Made by a program: the position numbers and the translations under genes
Part shown: positions 8,857-18,457 of the stretch, one piece after another
Layout of the letters: each line of letters opens with the position of its first letter
Numbering within the stretch: position 1 is the first letter of the stretch
The notes under the pieces: generated by a model
Told to the model about the DNA's origin: nothing
Database searches by the model: none
Seen by the model: the letters and a program-made list of their open reading frames with translations, nothing else
Assembly (NCBI GenBank): GCA_019753235.1
Contig: JAIELF010000011.1
Coordinates: 62,001-126,000, forward strand
Reading direction: 5' to 3'
Origin: a bacterium
Lineage (GTDB): Bacteria > Planctomycetota > Planctomycetia > Kolteriales > Kolteriaceae
DNA length: 64,000 nt

Positions 8857-8923
8857 GGGAACTTGGGGGACTCTCAAATGGACAGTTCCCCTTTGCCGGG
8901 GGAAAGTTTGCTGATCCTTTCCC
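8857..8923 (+). promoter_or_regulatory. Overlapping, mutually exclusive hairpins
   Basis: Three perfect inverted repeats share arms: GGGAACT 8857-8863 with AGTTCCC 8884-8890; TTCCCC 8886-8891 with GGGGAA 8899-8904; GGGAAAG 8900-8906 with CTTTCCC 8917-8923. They cannot all form together. The block sits between the tandem repeat and the promoter candidate for the downstream glycosyltransferase. No function is known. Confidence 0.4.
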
Positions 8924-8984
8924 GATTTTCGGACGATCTTCGCTCTACCCTGAGAGTTGGGGCGGGCCAAGCCCGGTCAAGTGA

Positions 8985-9012
8985 TTGACAGGGGGGGGCT
9001 CGACCCTAAGAT
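8985..9012 (+). promoter_or_regulatory. Sigma-70-like promoter for the GT2 gene
   Basis: TTGACA at 8985-8990, a 16-nt spacer starting with eight G residues, and TAAGAT at 9007-9012. The -35 is a perfect consensus match and the -10 matches 4 of 6. It would give a leader of about 90 nt before ATG 9110. Confidence 0.5.
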
Positions 9013-9109
9013 TGGGAGATATCTGGTCCGAACGAATTCCTTTCTCGGACAGAATCACTCAAGGGTTCGAGGTTGTGCTGGTCTTCCTCCGTCGATGGAG
9101 ACCCTGTCG

Positions 9110-9862
9110 ATGCGTCCCCTGGTTGCCATTCCGGTCTTCAATGAAGAACATTACCTCGGCGAGGTTCTCGAGCAAACGCTTGGGTACCCGGTCGATGTCT
9201 TGGCTGTCGATGACGGTTCCACCGATGCGACACCCCGCGTGCTTGCGAGTTTTCCGCAAGTTCGGGTTATTCGGCATGCGCAGAATCGGGGATACGGGGC
9301 TGCCCTGCGGACGGCGTTCGATTTCGCGATCGAACAGGGTTATGACGTCGTCATCACGATGGATAGCGATCGCCAGCACCTGCCGAATCTGATCCCGACC
9401 TTTCTCGATCAGATTGCTGATGCCGACATCGTCTCGGGTTCACGATATCTGCAGAACTTCAAAGAGGACACTGCTGCGCCCGCGGGCCGAATGAGAATCA
9501 ATGGCCTAGTGACCGATGAGTTGAATGCCTCTCTTCGATTGAACATTACCGATGCGTTTTGTGGCTTCAAGGCGTATCGGACATCGGCACTGGCGAAGCT
9601 GGAAATCTTCGAAGATGGTTACGGCATGCCGCTCGAGATCTGGGTAGAGGCGGCGTGCAAACGGATGCGCGTCAAAGAGATTGCCGTCCCGCGTGTGTAT
9701 GTCGACATGAACCGATCGTTCGGCGTCAAACTCGATGACGAGCGAGCCCGGTTGACTTACTATCAAGAGGTGATCGATCGAGCCTTCGCTCGGGCCCGAG
9801 CACGGGTCGGCTGTGGCATGACAGGTCGACGGAATCCTCGTTTTCAAGAAACGTCGCCGTAA
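9110..9862 (+). CDS. Family 2 glycosyltransferase (dolichyl-phosphate mannose synthase-like)
   Basis: 250 residues, GT-A fold. VAIPVFNEEHYL at residues 5-16, nucleotide-binding VDDGST at 33-38, the metal-binding DSD at 85-87 followed by RQHLP, and GSRY further on are the standard GT2 landmarks, closest to polyprenyl-phosphate sugar transferases. No membrane segments are evident. The frame runs upstream to 8957, but ATG 9110 has a GGAG at 9097-9100; ATG 9095 lacks one. It is followed after 2 bp by the BshC-like gene, so the pair is probably co-transcribed. The acceptor is unknown. Confidence 0.85.
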   Translation: MRPLVAIPVFNEEHYLGEVLEQTLGYPVDVLAVDDGSTDATPRVLASFPQVRVIRHAQNRGYGAALRTAFDFAIEQGYDVVITMDSDRQHLPNLIPTFLDQIADADIVSGSRYLQNFKEDTAAPAGRMRINGLVTDELNASLRLNITDAFCGFKAYRTSALAKLEIFEDGYGMPLEIWVEAACKRMRVKEIAVPRVYVDMNRSFGVKLDDERARLTYYQEVIDRAFARARARVGCGMTGRRNPRFQETSP

Positions 9863-9864
9863 CA

Positions 9865-11454
9865 ATGTCTCGATTTCAGGCCCCGCGTGAAGACCGAAAG
9901 ACGCTGGCCTATCCCGATTGGGCCCTTTGGCCTGAGATGATTCGAGAGTCGTCGAGGCGTCCGCCCTCCTCTGCAATCATGCTCGCCGGCGAATCGATCG
10001 CGAACGTTCGGCAGTCGGCTCGGCAAGATCTCTTTGATCTCGCAAAAGCGTACGCCAAGCAAACGGGCGAACCTGTCGCGCCCTTTTCGAACGGCCCCCT
10101 GATCGTCACCGGCCATCAGCCAGAACTCTTTCATCCAGGTGTCTGGATCAAATCGTTCGCGGCCGACTCATTGGCGAAGAGAGTGGAAGGGTCTGCCGTC
10201 CATGTCGTGATTGATAACGACATCATGAAGACATCGGCGATCCGCGTCCCAGCAGGCGGGCCCCAAAAGTTCGTCGTCGGACACGTTCCCTTTGATCAAT
10301 GGGCTGGGGAGATCCCGTACGAAGAACGAAACGTTGTCGACGAATCGATCTTTCGGGAATTCGTCGACCGCGTCCAAGTGACGATGTCGAAGTTGCCGTT
10401 CCTGCCGATCGCGGAAACGTTCTGGAAAGAAGCCCTTCGCCAGGCATCGCGAACGGCCAACATCGGCGAACGGTTCTCCGCGGCCCGGCGACGTTTGGAA
10501 CGCGATTGGGGACTGCACCAAGCAGAAGTGCCGCTCAGTTGGCTTTGTCAAACTGATTCGTTTCTTCGTCTTTTCATAGAGATTGCTCGGCAAGGGGATG
10601 TTTTTCGCGACCTCTATAACAGCGCGCTGCGGCAATATCGCGAGAAGTATAAAGTTCGTAGCCGACATCATCCCGCTAGCGATCTCGGTGCGGCATCGAG
10701 CGCGATTGAATTGCCGTTCTGGGTTTGGCGATCCGATCGACCGGAACGACAACCTCTTTGGGTTCGTCCATCGGAGAGTCAGCTCTCGTTTTTCGGCGGA
10801 CGCCCCGGTGAGTCGGGTCCATCAAACCATCACGTTGCCGACATCTCTTCGAGCGCTGCTCCAGAGGAAATCCTCTCGTCCTTGAATGGATGGAAGATTC
10901 GCCCGCGGGCGCTTGTGACGACGCTTTATCTTCGCGGCATCGTGGGGGATGGTTTCATTCATGGCATCGGCGGAGGGAAGTACGACGAGGTGACGGATCG
11001 GCTTCTCACGGACTTTCTTGGTTGGCCCCAACCGCCGGCCATGGGAGTTGTTTCGGGAACGCTTTATCTCCCCTTCCATGAACAGGTCGATTGGCTTTCG
11101 CAGATCGGCCAGGCACGTCGACGAAGTCGCGATGCCTTTTGGAATCCGGATCGCTACCTCAGCGACGCCCTTCGCGAGCGCGAGCCGATCGCTGGCTGGA
11201 TCGAAGAGAAACAGCATCTTCAATCGTCGCCTGCCGCCCGTCTGCAAGCATGGACTCGTGAAGACTGGATCCATTTTCGCACCATCAATGATCGATTGCG
11301 TCCCTATGTGCAAGCGGCACGGCAAGAGGCCGATCGTCAGGTCGATTTGCTCATGGATGAGGAACGCTCGCTTCGCGCGGTGAGAAGTCGCGACTACTCT
11401 TTCTGCTTGCACCCGGCTGATTCGCTCGAGTCGTTTCTCCATTTGCTTGATTAG
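9865..11454 (+). CDS. BshC-like hypothetical protein
   Basis: 529 residues. The segment at residues 78-100 (PLIVTGHQPELFHPGVWIK) resembles the VVTGQQPGLFGGPLYT-type nucleotide-binding motif of BshC, the putative cysteine ligase of bacillithiol synthesis, and the overall length (BshC is about 540) and a helical C-terminal third fit too. The rest is not close to any family I can name; conserved-looking blocks are VVIDNDIMKT, TTLYLRGIVGDGFIHGIGGGKYDEVTD and a C-terminal coiled-coil-like stretch. No bshA or bshB is recognisable in the window, although two glycosyltransferases are near. ATG 9865 lies 2 bp after the GT2 stop. Function is open; the BshC link is an inference from one motif and size. 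Confidence 0.6.
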   Translation: MSRFQAPREDRKTLAYPDWALWPEMIRESSRRPPSSAIMLAGESIANVRQSARQDLFDLAKAYAKQTGEPVAPFSNGPLIVTGHQPELFHPGVWIKSFAADSLAKRVEGSAVHVVIDNDIMKTSAIRVPAGGPQKFVVGHVPFDQWAGEIPYEERNVVDESIFREFVDRVQVTMSKLPFLPIAETFWKEALRQASRTANIGERFSAARRRLERDWGLHQAEVPLSWLCQTDSFLRLFIEIARQGDVFRDLYNSALRQYREKYKVRSRHHPASDLGAASSAIELPFWVWRSDRPERQPLWVRPSESQLSFFGGRPGESGPSNHHVADISSSAAPEEILSSLNGWKIRPRALVTTLYLRGIVGDGFIHGIGGGKYDEVTDRLLTDFLGWPQPPAMGVVSGTLYLPFHEQVDWLSQIGQARRRSRDAFWNPDRYLSDALREREPIAGWIEEKQHLQSSPAARLQAWTREDWIHFRTINDRLRPYVQAARQEADRQVDLLMDEERSLRAVRSRDYSFCLHPADSLESFLHLLD

Positions 11455-11580
11455 ATGGTCATCCTTTCCCTTTGGAGTGCGCTGCCCGAACATCTCCTTT
11501 CCATCGTTCGCCTGGGTCCGTATCGAAAGTTGGTAACAACCTTCAGAAGTCGCGATCGGTTATGAGTCGAGGAAACAGTT

Positions 11581-12354
11581 TTGGAAACGATTAAGTCTCG
11601 CCTAGCTGCCGGCCAAGAGGTCAACATCTTTGCTATCGGCGCCATTCCCTCGCCGAAGTTGATCGAGATCGCCGCCATGACCGGGGGCTATCATGGCGTC
11701 TGGATCGACGAAGAACATGCCGCCCTTCCGCTGGCCCATATTGAAATGCTTGCGTTGGCTTGCCGAAGCGTTGGGCTCGATTCATACGTACGCTTGGCCC
11801 CGGTGAACTATGCCGCGGTGATGCGGCCGATGGAGGCCGGGATCGGTGGGATCATGGCCGCCCAAGTTCGAAGCGTGGAGGAAGTGACGCAAATTGTCCG
11901 ATGGGCCAAGTTCCCTCCCCTGGGAGATCGCGGGATGAATGTTTCCAATTACGAGGGGGAGTACACGACGCGACCGCTGCCCAAACATATCGAGATCACC
12001 AACCGCGACCGCTGGCTTAGCGTGCAGATCGAAACGATCGAGGCTCTCCAGCTCGTCGAGCCGATTGCGGCGGTGGAAGGGATCGATCATCTCTTCGTGG
12101 GGCCGGCGGACTTGAGTGTGGCACTAGGCGTTCCCGGTGATTATCTCCATCCGAAATGCGTTGCTGCCCTGGAGAGAGTTGGCAACGCGGTCAAGCAGGC
12201 GGGCAAATCGTGGGGAATTTTGGCCCGTGGGGCCGAGCATGCCGAGCGGTGTCGATCGCTGGGATGTCAGCTTTTCGCCTTCGGGACCGATCTGGGTGTT
12301 GCCGTTCAGGGCTTTAGGGCATTTCGGTCGATGTATCCGACATTCTTCGGGTAA
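11581..12354 (+). CDS. HpcH/HpaI family aldolase
   Basis: 257 residues, class II pyruvate aldolase of the HpcH/HpaI/GarL type, TIM barrel. Landmarks are GVWIDEEHA, YVRLAPVN (substrate Arg), GIMAAQVRSVEE, VQIETIEAL (metal Glu) and VGPADLS (metal Asp). The family reversibly cleaves 4-hydroxy-2-oxoacids, such as 2-keto-3-deoxysugar acids, to pyruvate and an aldehyde. The start must be TTG 11581: an in-frame stop lies at 11563 and no ATG precedes the conserved region; GAGGA at 11569-11573 gives a 7-nt spacing. Substrate unknown. Confidence 0.85.
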   Translation: METIKSRLAAGQEVNIFAIGAIPSPKLIEIAAMTGGYHGVWIDEEHAALPLAHIEMLALACRSVGLDSYVRLAPVNYAAVMRPMEAGIGGIMAAQVRSVEEVTQIVRWAKFPPLGDRGMNVSNYEGEYTTRPLPKHIEITNRDRWLSVQIETIEALQLVEPIAAVEGIDHLFVGPADLSVALGVPGDYLHPKCVAALERVGNAVKQAGKSWGILARGAEHAERCRSLGCQLFAFGTDLGVAVQGFRAFRSMYPTFFG

Positions 12355-12575
12355 GATAATCCGAAGAAGTTCATTGGTGCGTACTTGATGTTGGAAACTC
12401 TCGACGCTACTATCCCCGGCTTCTCCATGCGGGGCTTCCGTGCGAGGCCGACCCGCGGAAACGACCTGCGGGACCGATGGAAGACTCTGACTCTTCGTCT
12501 GGTGTGTTGGCAGAAAAGAGTTTCAAATGACGAAGCATCAGACGTCGCCCGAATTATGGAGTGAGGGATCGCCCG

Positions 12576-13748
12576 TTGAACTCGACCCGCACGGTACGCG
12601 TCCTTCACGTCATCCCCACTCTCGACCAAAGCGGCGCGGAAAAGCAGCTCTCCCTTCTTGCTCTCCATCTGCCGAAGGATGCTTTTGACGTTCATGTCTG
12701 CACGCTGACGCGAGGCGGTCCCTTCGAGAAAACGCTTCGGGATGCCGGTATCCCCGTTCATTCCATCAGCAAAAGGTTGAAATGGGATCCGATGGCGCTG
12801 TATCGCCTGTACCGATACATGGCCGATTTGAAGCCCGACATTGTTCAAACCTGGATTTTCGCCGCCAACTGTTATGGCCGGGTCGCCGCTCGCTGGGCGG
12901 GTGTCCCCCATATCCTCGCTTCCGAGCGGTGCATCGACGAATGGAAGGGGAGCTATCATTTCGCCATCGATCGTCGTCTGGCACGGCAATCGAGCCGAAT
13001 CATTGTCAACGCGGACGCCATTGGCGAATTCTTGGTCCGTAATGGCATCGAGCGTGAAAAGATCGTCACGATCAAAAATGCCGTCGTCGCAGAGGATTTG
13101 ATCCCTCAAAATTCTTACAAGACACGTGCGGGATTAGGAGTTCCGAACGACGGTCCCTTGATCGGATGTATAGGTCGGCTTTGGCCGCAAAAACGGGTGC
13201 AGGATCTGATCTGGGCTGCCGACATCCTTCGATTGTCCGGTTGGAAGGTTTCGATTTTGGTGATCGGTGACGGCCCTCGGCGGGCGTCGCTTGAGCGCTT
13301 TGCAGAATCGCTCGAAATCACCGACCTCGTCCGCTTCCTGGGGCATCGGTCCGACGTGAGCGAGATCCTACCCCTGTTGGATCTGGTCGTCTTGCCGAGT
13401 TCGTACGAAGGTTTGCCGAACGTTCTTCTCGAGGCGATGGCCGCGGGCAAGCCCGTGGTCGCGTGTCGAATCCCTGGGGTGAACGAGGTGGTGATCGAGG
13501 GTCAGACCGGCCTGCTCGTCCCGCCGAAGAATCCCTTGGAATTGGCCAGAGCGATCCGCACACTCTTGGATGATCCGGTCCGTCGGGTCAGCCTGGGGGC
13601 GGCCGGCCGTCGACGCGTCGCCGACGAGTTCTCGCTCGCTCGCATGATCGACCAGTACCAGGGCTTGTACTTTTCGTTGATGGGAAGGACCCTCGACGAA
13701 GTTCAAGTCGACAAGGCGGGAGTTTGCCCCGTGCCCAGCACGAGTTAG
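12576..13748 (+). CDS. GT4 family glycosyltransferase
   Basis: 390 residues, GT-B fold. RVLHVIPTLDQSGAEKQL at the N-terminus, IGRLWPQKRVQDLI at the start of the nucleotide-sugar domain, and PSSYEGLPNVLLEAMAAGKPVVA with the E-x7-E catalytic motif are classic GT4. TTG 12576 with GAGGGA at 12563-12568 (7-nt gap) is preferred; GTG 12561 is the alternative and has only a GGA touching it. It lies 31 bp upstream of the asparagine synthase gene. A GT4 next to this length of AsnB is a common arrangement in exopolysaccharide or exosortase-associated glycan loci. Confidence 0.88.
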   Translation: MNSTRTVRVLHVIPTLDQSGAEKQLSLLALHLPKDAFDVHVCTLTRGGPFEKTLRDAGIPVHSISKRLKWDPMALYRLYRYMADLKPDIVQTWIFAANCYGRVAARWAGVPHILASERCIDEWKGSYHFAIDRRLARQSSRIIVNADAIGEFLVRNGIEREKIVTIKNAVVAEDLIPQNSYKTRAGLGVPNDGPLIGCIGRLWPQKRVQDLIWAADILRLSGWKVSILVIGDGPRRASLERFAESLEITDLVRFLGHRSDVSEILPLLDLVVLPSSYEGLPNVLLEAMAAGKPVVACRIPGVNEVVIEGQTGLLVPPKNPLELARAIRTLLDDPVRRVSLGAAGRRRVADEFSLARMIDQYQGLYFSLMGRTLDEVQVDKAGVCPVPSTS

Positions 13749-13779
13749 TTTCGAGTCGGGCGGATCGGAGTATCCATCG

Positions 13780-15669
13780 GTGTGCGGAATATGTGGTGTC
13801 GTCTGGAATGATGCGTCGCGACCGGTAGACCCGGCGTTGATCGAATCCATGACGACGGCCATCGCGCATCGTGGGCCTGACGGGTACGGCTATCATTCCG
13901 AACCAGGCATGGCGTTCGGCCATCGCCGACTGAGCATCATTGATCTCGAGGGGGGAAAACAACCCCTTTCCAACGAAGATGGGACCGTCTGGGTCACCTT
14001 CAACGGCGAGATCTACAACTTCCAACTTCTCTACAAGGAGCTTCGCGAACGGGGCCATCGTTTCAAAACACGCAGCGATACCGAAGTCCTCGTGCATCTC
14101 TGGGAGGACGAAGGCCCTGCCATGGTCCGCGTGCTTCGGGGGATGTTCGCCTTCGCCATCTGGGATTCGCGAACCCGAACGCTCTTCATCGCGCGGGATC
14201 GGCCCGGAAAAAAGCCCCTCGTCTATCGGCATACCGAGAAAGGTCTTTGGTTCGCCAGTGAACTGAAGTCGCTGCTCAAGGATCCGACGTTCGAGCGAGA
14301 AGTCGATCCCGAAGCGATCGATGCCTACCTCGAATACCAATATGTCCCTCACCCGAAGACGATCTTTAAAGGGGCACAGAAACTTCCGCCGGCACACTGG
14401 ATGATGTATCGGGACGGCAAAGTCACCGTCGAACGTTACTGGACCCCCGCTTATCACAAGGAATCGAAGAGAAGCTGGGAAGAGGATAAGGAACTGGTTC
14501 GTTCGACGCTGACCGAGGCGACTCGACTTCGCATGATCAGCGAGGTGCCGATCGGCGCGTTTCTTTCTGGTGGCGTCGATTCGACGATTATCGTCGGCAT
14601 CATGCAGAGCCTATCGAGTCGGCCGATCAAGTCGTTTTCGATCGGCTTTCCCATGAAGGAATACGACGAAACCAGTTATGCCCGGATGGCCGCCAAGCAT
14701 ATCGGCACCGAGCATCACGAGTACATCGTCAGTCCCGATGCTGTCAACATTGTGGACGACCTTGCGTACTACTACGACGAACCCTTTGCCGACAGCTCGG
14801 CAATTCCAACGTACTACGTTTCGAAGTGGACTCGGGAGAAGGTAACGGTTGCCCTCACCGGCGATGCCGGCGACGAGTTGTTTCTGGGTTACGGACGGTA
14901 CTATGCCGCTCGGCTGTATCAACAACTGGACCAGTTGCCCAAGCCGATTCGCCAGATGCTTGCCTCGAAGCTGTGGCACAAGATTCCCGGCGGCGGTCGG
15001 CCTCAGTCGTACATGCGACGAATCAAACGAATCCTAGAAGCGATCGGTTACAGTGCCGAGGGACGCTATCGAAACCTTGTCGAAATCTTTTCTCGCGAAA
15101 GGCGCCATGCGATCTATGCCGACGATTTCCGCGCGTCGCTGGATGGGGCAAACCCCGAGTCCTTCGTCGAGGATCTTTACAAGGTTTTTCCCAACCGCGA
15201 CTTTTTGACACAGACCAGCTACGTCGACTTCAGCAGCTATCTGGTGGGAGACATCCTGACCAAGGTCGACATCGCCAGCATGGCGGTCGCGCTCGAATGC
15301 CGAAGCCCCATGCTCGACCACGAGTTTGTCGACCTGGTGGCAGCCATGCCGAGCGATCGAAAAATGCAAGGACGCCGAAGCAAAATCCTTCTCAAGGAAG
15401 CATTTGCGGAACACCTTCCCCCTGCCATCAAACGCCGAGGCAAAATGGGTTTCAGCGTCCCTCTGCCCTATTGGTTTCGCAACGAACTCAAGCCACTCTT
15501 AAACGAAGTGCTGTTCTCTCCTCGTGCTCGACAGCGAGGTTGGTTCGATTCTTCGAAGCTCGAAAACATGGTTCAAGAGCACTGGAGCGGGATGTACGAG
15601 CACAGCAGCCGGCTGTGGGCCCTCGTCATGCTCGAACTGTGGGCTAGAAAGTACCTAGACGAGCGATGA
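13780..15669 (+). CDS. asnB: Asparagine synthase (glutamine-hydrolysing), AsnB type
   Basis: 629 residues. GTG start gives Met-Cys-Gly-Ile-Cys-Gly, with Cys2 as the N-terminal nucleophile of the class II glutaminase domain; AIAHRGPDGYG and FNGEIYNF follow. The synthetase half has FLSGGVDSTI (ATP pyrophosphatase loop) at about 264-273 and ALTGDAGDELFLGYGRY. It makes Asn from Asp and Gln, or in polysaccharide loci amidates a sugar acid. GGAG at 13767-13770 supports the GTG. At 629 residues it is longer than E. coli AsnB (554) and close to the amidotransferases found in exosortase-type loci, which its GT4 neighbour also suggests. Confidence 0.9.
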   Translation: MCGICGVVWNDASRPVDPALIESMTTAIAHRGPDGYGYHSEPGMAFGHRRLSIIDLEGGKQPLSNEDGTVWVTFNGEIYNFQLLYKELRERGHRFKTRSDTEVLVHLWEDEGPAMVRVLRGMFAFAIWDSRTRTLFIARDRPGKKPLVYRHTEKGLWFASELKSLLKDPTFEREVDPEAIDAYLEYQYVPHPKTIFKGAQKLPPAHWMMYRDGKVTVERYWTPAYHKESKRSWEEDKELVRSTLTEATRLRMISEVPIGAFLSGGVDSTIIVGIMQSLSSRPIKSFSIGFPMKEYDETSYARMAAKHIGTEHHEYIVSPDAVNIVDDLAYYYDEPFADSSAIPTYYVSKWTREKVTVALTGDAGDELFLGYGRYYAARLYQQLDQLPKPIRQMLASKLWHKIPGGGRPQSYMRRIKRILEAIGYSAEGRYRNLVEIFSRERRHAIYADDFRASLDGANPESFVEDLYKVFPNRDFLTQTSYVDFSSYLVGDILTKVDIASMAVALECRSPMLDHEFVDLVAAMPSDRKMQGRRSKILLKEAFAEHLPPAIKRRGKMGFSVPLPYWFRNELKPLLNEVLFSPRARQRGWFDSSKLENMVQEHWSGMYEHSSRLWALVMLELWARKYLDER

Positions 15670-15755
15670 AGCTCTCCGCCGGGCGGGAACCCGTCGAAGG
15701 GCACGCTGCCGATGAAGGCGGTCCTTCAAGCTCGTGACACTAGGAATCGGAAGCC

Positions 15756-17336
15756 ATGCACCAGGTCAACTTGAACCCGCTTGGAATCAAAGTTTCCACG
15801 ATCATCCACAACGCATCGCCGCCGGTCCTCTACGAACGAGCGGTCTCTCTGGAAAAGGCGGCTATCACCTCGAGTGGTGCACTCGCCACTCGATCAGGGA
15901 CCAAGACCGGCCGAAGTCCCAAAGATAAACGAATCGTCGTTCATCCCGACACCAAAGACGACATTTGGTGGGGTGCGGTCAATATCGGTCTAGACGAGAA
16001 ATCGTTCCTCATCAACCGCCAGCGAGCAATCGATTACCTCAACACGCGAGATTACCTTTACGTCTTCGACGGCTTTGCCGGTTGGGAACCAACCCATCGA
16101 TTGAAAGTCCGCGTCATCGCGACGCAGGCGTACCATGCTCTCTTCATGCACAACATGCTGATTCGCCCCACCGATGAGGAGATCCGCTCGTTCGGCGAGC
16201 CTGATATCACCATCTTCAATGGCGGCGCGTTCCCCGCGAACCCGCTCACCGGCGGTATGACCTCTTCGACGAGCGTCGATCTCTCCTTCGAACGACGCGA
16301 GTTCGTCATCCTCGGCACGCAGTATGCCGGCGAGATGAAAAAGGGGGTCTTCACGGTCATGAATTACTTGATGCCCAAACGGGGCGTCCTGTCGATGCAT
16401 TGCAGCGCCAACGAAGGAGCGGCCGGCGATGTCTCATTGTTCTTTGGCCTATCGGGAACGGGTAAGACGACACTGTCGGCAGACTCTCATCGTCGATTGA
16501 TCGGCGACGATGAACACTGCTGGTCGGATGCAGGCATCTTCAACATCGAAGGGGGATGCTATGCCAAGTGCATCGACCTTTCCCCGCAGAAAGAACCGGA
16601 GATCTTCAACGCGATCCGTTTTGGTTCGGTTCTCGAAAACGTCGTCTACAGCGAAGACGAGCGAGTCGTCGACTATTCCAAACACGATATCACCGAAAAC
16701 ACCCGTGCGTCGTACCCGATCGAATTCATTCCCAATGCGAAGATTCCATGCGTGGGGAATCATCCGTCAAACATCATCTTCTTGACGTGCGATGCCTTTG
16801 GCGTGCTGCCGCCCGTGAGTCGGCTTTCGCCCGAACAGGCGATGTATCACTTCATTAGCGGGTACACCGCGAAGGTGGCCGGCACCGAAGTCGGCATCAC
16901 CGAGCCGCAGACCACCTTCTCGGCTTGTTTTGGTTCTCCTTTCCTTGTTTGGCACCCCGCCAAGTACGCCCACATGCTGGCCGAGCGAATGCAGAAACAT
17001 CGTTCGGACTGTTGGATGGTCAACACCGGCTGGTCGGGTGGCGCGTATGGAAAAGGTCGTCGCATGAGTTTGCCGATCACTCGCGCCATCATCGACGCGA
17101 TCCATGATGGGACCCTTGCCAAGGCGAACTTCGTGAAAGATCCGGTGTTCGGGATCAGCGTGCCACAAAGTTGTCCGGGCGTTCCCAGCGAGGTTTTGAT
17201 GCCACGAAATACTTGGAGCGACGCTTCGCAATTCGACGCGACGGCGCGAAAACTCGCGGGGCAGTTTGCGGATAGCTTCAAGAAGTATGAGTCGGTCGCG
17301 AGCCCCAGCGTTGTCGCCGCCGGCCCGAAGATTTAA
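15756..17336 (+). CDS. pckA: Phosphoenolpyruvate carboxykinase (ATP)
   Basis: 526 residues, the normal length of the ATP-dependent enzyme (oxaloacetate + ATP to PEP + CO2 + ADP), the entry to gluconeogenesis. [13 protein letters not shown] near residue 46, [10 protein letters not shown], the kinase loop [11 protein letters not shown] (about 233-243), [21 protein letters not shown] and [12 protein letters not shown] are all present, so the active site looks complete. The asparaginase gene begins 8 bp after its stop, indicating one transcript. Confidence 0.97.
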   Translation: MHQVNLNPLGIKVSTIIHNASPPVLYERAVSLEKAAITSSGALATRSGTKTGRSPKDKRIVVHPDTKDDIWWGAVNIGLDEKSFLINRQRAIDYLNTRDYLYVFDGFAGWEPTHRLKVRVIATQAYHALFMHNMLIRPTDEEIRSFGEPDITIFNGGAFPANPLTGGMTSSTSVDLSFERREFVILGTQYAGEMKKGVFTVMNYLMPKRGVLSMHCSANEGAAGDVSLFFGLSGTGKTTLSADSHRRLIGDDEHCWSDAGIFNIEGGCYAKCIDLSPQKEPEIFNAIRFGSVLENVVYSEDERVVDYSKHDITENTRASYPIEFIPNAKIPCVGNHPSNIIFLTCDAFGVLPPVSRLSPEQAMYHFISGYTAKVAGTEVGITEPQTTFSACFGSPFLVWHPAKYAHMLAERMQKHRSDCWMVNTGWSGGAYGKGRRMSLPITRAIIDAIHDGTLAKANFVKDPVFGISVPQSCPGVPSEVLMPRNTWSDASQFDATARKLAGQFADSFKKYESVASPSVVAAGPKI

Positions 17337-17344
17337 GCAACCAA

Positions 17345-18349
17345 ATGGAACGAGCATCGGTCCCTTTGGCCCATATCTACCGGGGCGAATCGCTCGAGTC
17401 GGTCCATTTCGGCCAAGCGGTCGTCGTCGACTCGCTTGGCAGAATCCTCCATGCGTGGGGAGACGCGAGCGCTCCGACGTTTCTTCGATCCTCCGCCAAA
17501 CCATTTCAAGCAATGACCACCATTTCGCTGGGCGCCGACGAGCAATTCTCTTGGACCTGTCCGGAACGCGCGGTGATCATTTCGTCTCATGATGCCTCAG
17601 CCGAGCATTTGGCCATCGTTGAACATCTTCTTCGAAAGGGATTGCTTGAAGAAGATTCCCTCCGTTGCGGTCCGCATCCTCCCATCAATGGGTCAACTCG
17701 AGATGCATTGATTCGCGCGGGGGTTTCCCCCCGACCGATTCACAATAACTGTTCGGGAAAACATGCGGGAATGTTGATGGCGGCGCGAACGATGGGTTGG
17801 TCCATCGAAGAATATGAGAAACCTGATCATCCTCTTCAGCAAGCCAACGCGCAAACGATTGGCCGACTGGCACAGATCGATCCAAAGAACATTCCACTCG
17901 CGATCGATGGCTGCGCGGTGCCGACGTTTTGTCTTCCGCTTGAAAAGATTGCGCAGATGTACGCTCGGCTTGTCGATGATGCGGGCCTTGATTCTCGCGA
18001 TCAGCGATCGGCCCATCTTGTTCGCGAAGCGATGCAGCTCCATCCAGAACTGGTCTCTTGGTCGGGGCATCTTACCGATAAGCTCGGCCAGCATCTCGGC
18101 TCGCGGGTGATCAGTAAGGGGGGTGCCGAAGGAGTTTTTGGTATCGGCCTGCCCGAAAAAGGATTGGGGATCGCCATCAAGATCATCGACGGCAACCCAC
18201 GAGCGCTGCCCGCGGTTGTCTGTCAGATTCTATCCCTGCTTCTCCACGGTGTTGATTGGGCCACAATGACCAGCATCTTGAACCCACCAATCCTCAACAC
18301 CCGTCGCGACCCTGTCGGCCGAATAGAAGCCTGTTTCGTTCGCGCGTGA
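17345..18349 (+). CDS. L-asparaginase II family (thermolabile, Rhizobium ReAII-like)
   Basis: 334 residues. This is not the E. coli two-Thr enzyme but the zinc-containing serine-type family: RSSAKPFQ puts the Ser-x-x-Lys pair at 49 and 52, HNNCSGKHAGM supplies Cys136 and Lys139, DGCAVP the third cysteine region, and SKGGAEGVFGIG the C-terminal glycine-rich block. The enzyme converts Asn to Asp and ammonia. No signal peptide, so cytoplasmic. It lies 8 bp after pckA, a pairing that would feed Asp-derived oxaloacetate into PEP. Confidence 0.88.
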   Translation: MERASVPLAHIYRGESLESVHFGQAVVVDSLGRILHAWGDASAPTFLRSSAKPFQAMTTISLGADEQFSWTCPERAVIISSHDASAEHLAIVEHLLRKGLLEEDSLRCGPHPPINGSTRDALIRAGVSPRPIHNNCSGKHAGMLMAARTMGWSIEEYEKPDHPLQQANAQTIGRLAQIDPKNIPLAIDGCAVPTFCLPLEKIAQMYARLVDDAGLDSRDQRSAHLVREAMQLHPELVSWSGHLTDKLGQHLGSRVISKGGAEGVFGIGLPEKGLGIAIKIIDGNPRALPAVVCQILSLLLHGVDWATMTSILNPPILNTRRDPVGRIEACFVRA

Positions 18350-18457
18350 CACCATTCACCGACAGTAGAAGAGATCCTCATCGTCGGCATATCCACCTCC
18401 CGCTTGAAGTCATACACCAGCGACAGACACATGGCGTTGGCGAGGAAAGGTTCACCG

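Noticed and set aside
13588-14457. 289-codon minus-strand frame opposite asnB
   Set aside because: Antisense shadow of well-supported glycosyltransferase and asparagine synthase genes; no family motif. The same holds for other long antisense frames, e.g. 12306-13109 and 34671-35582.
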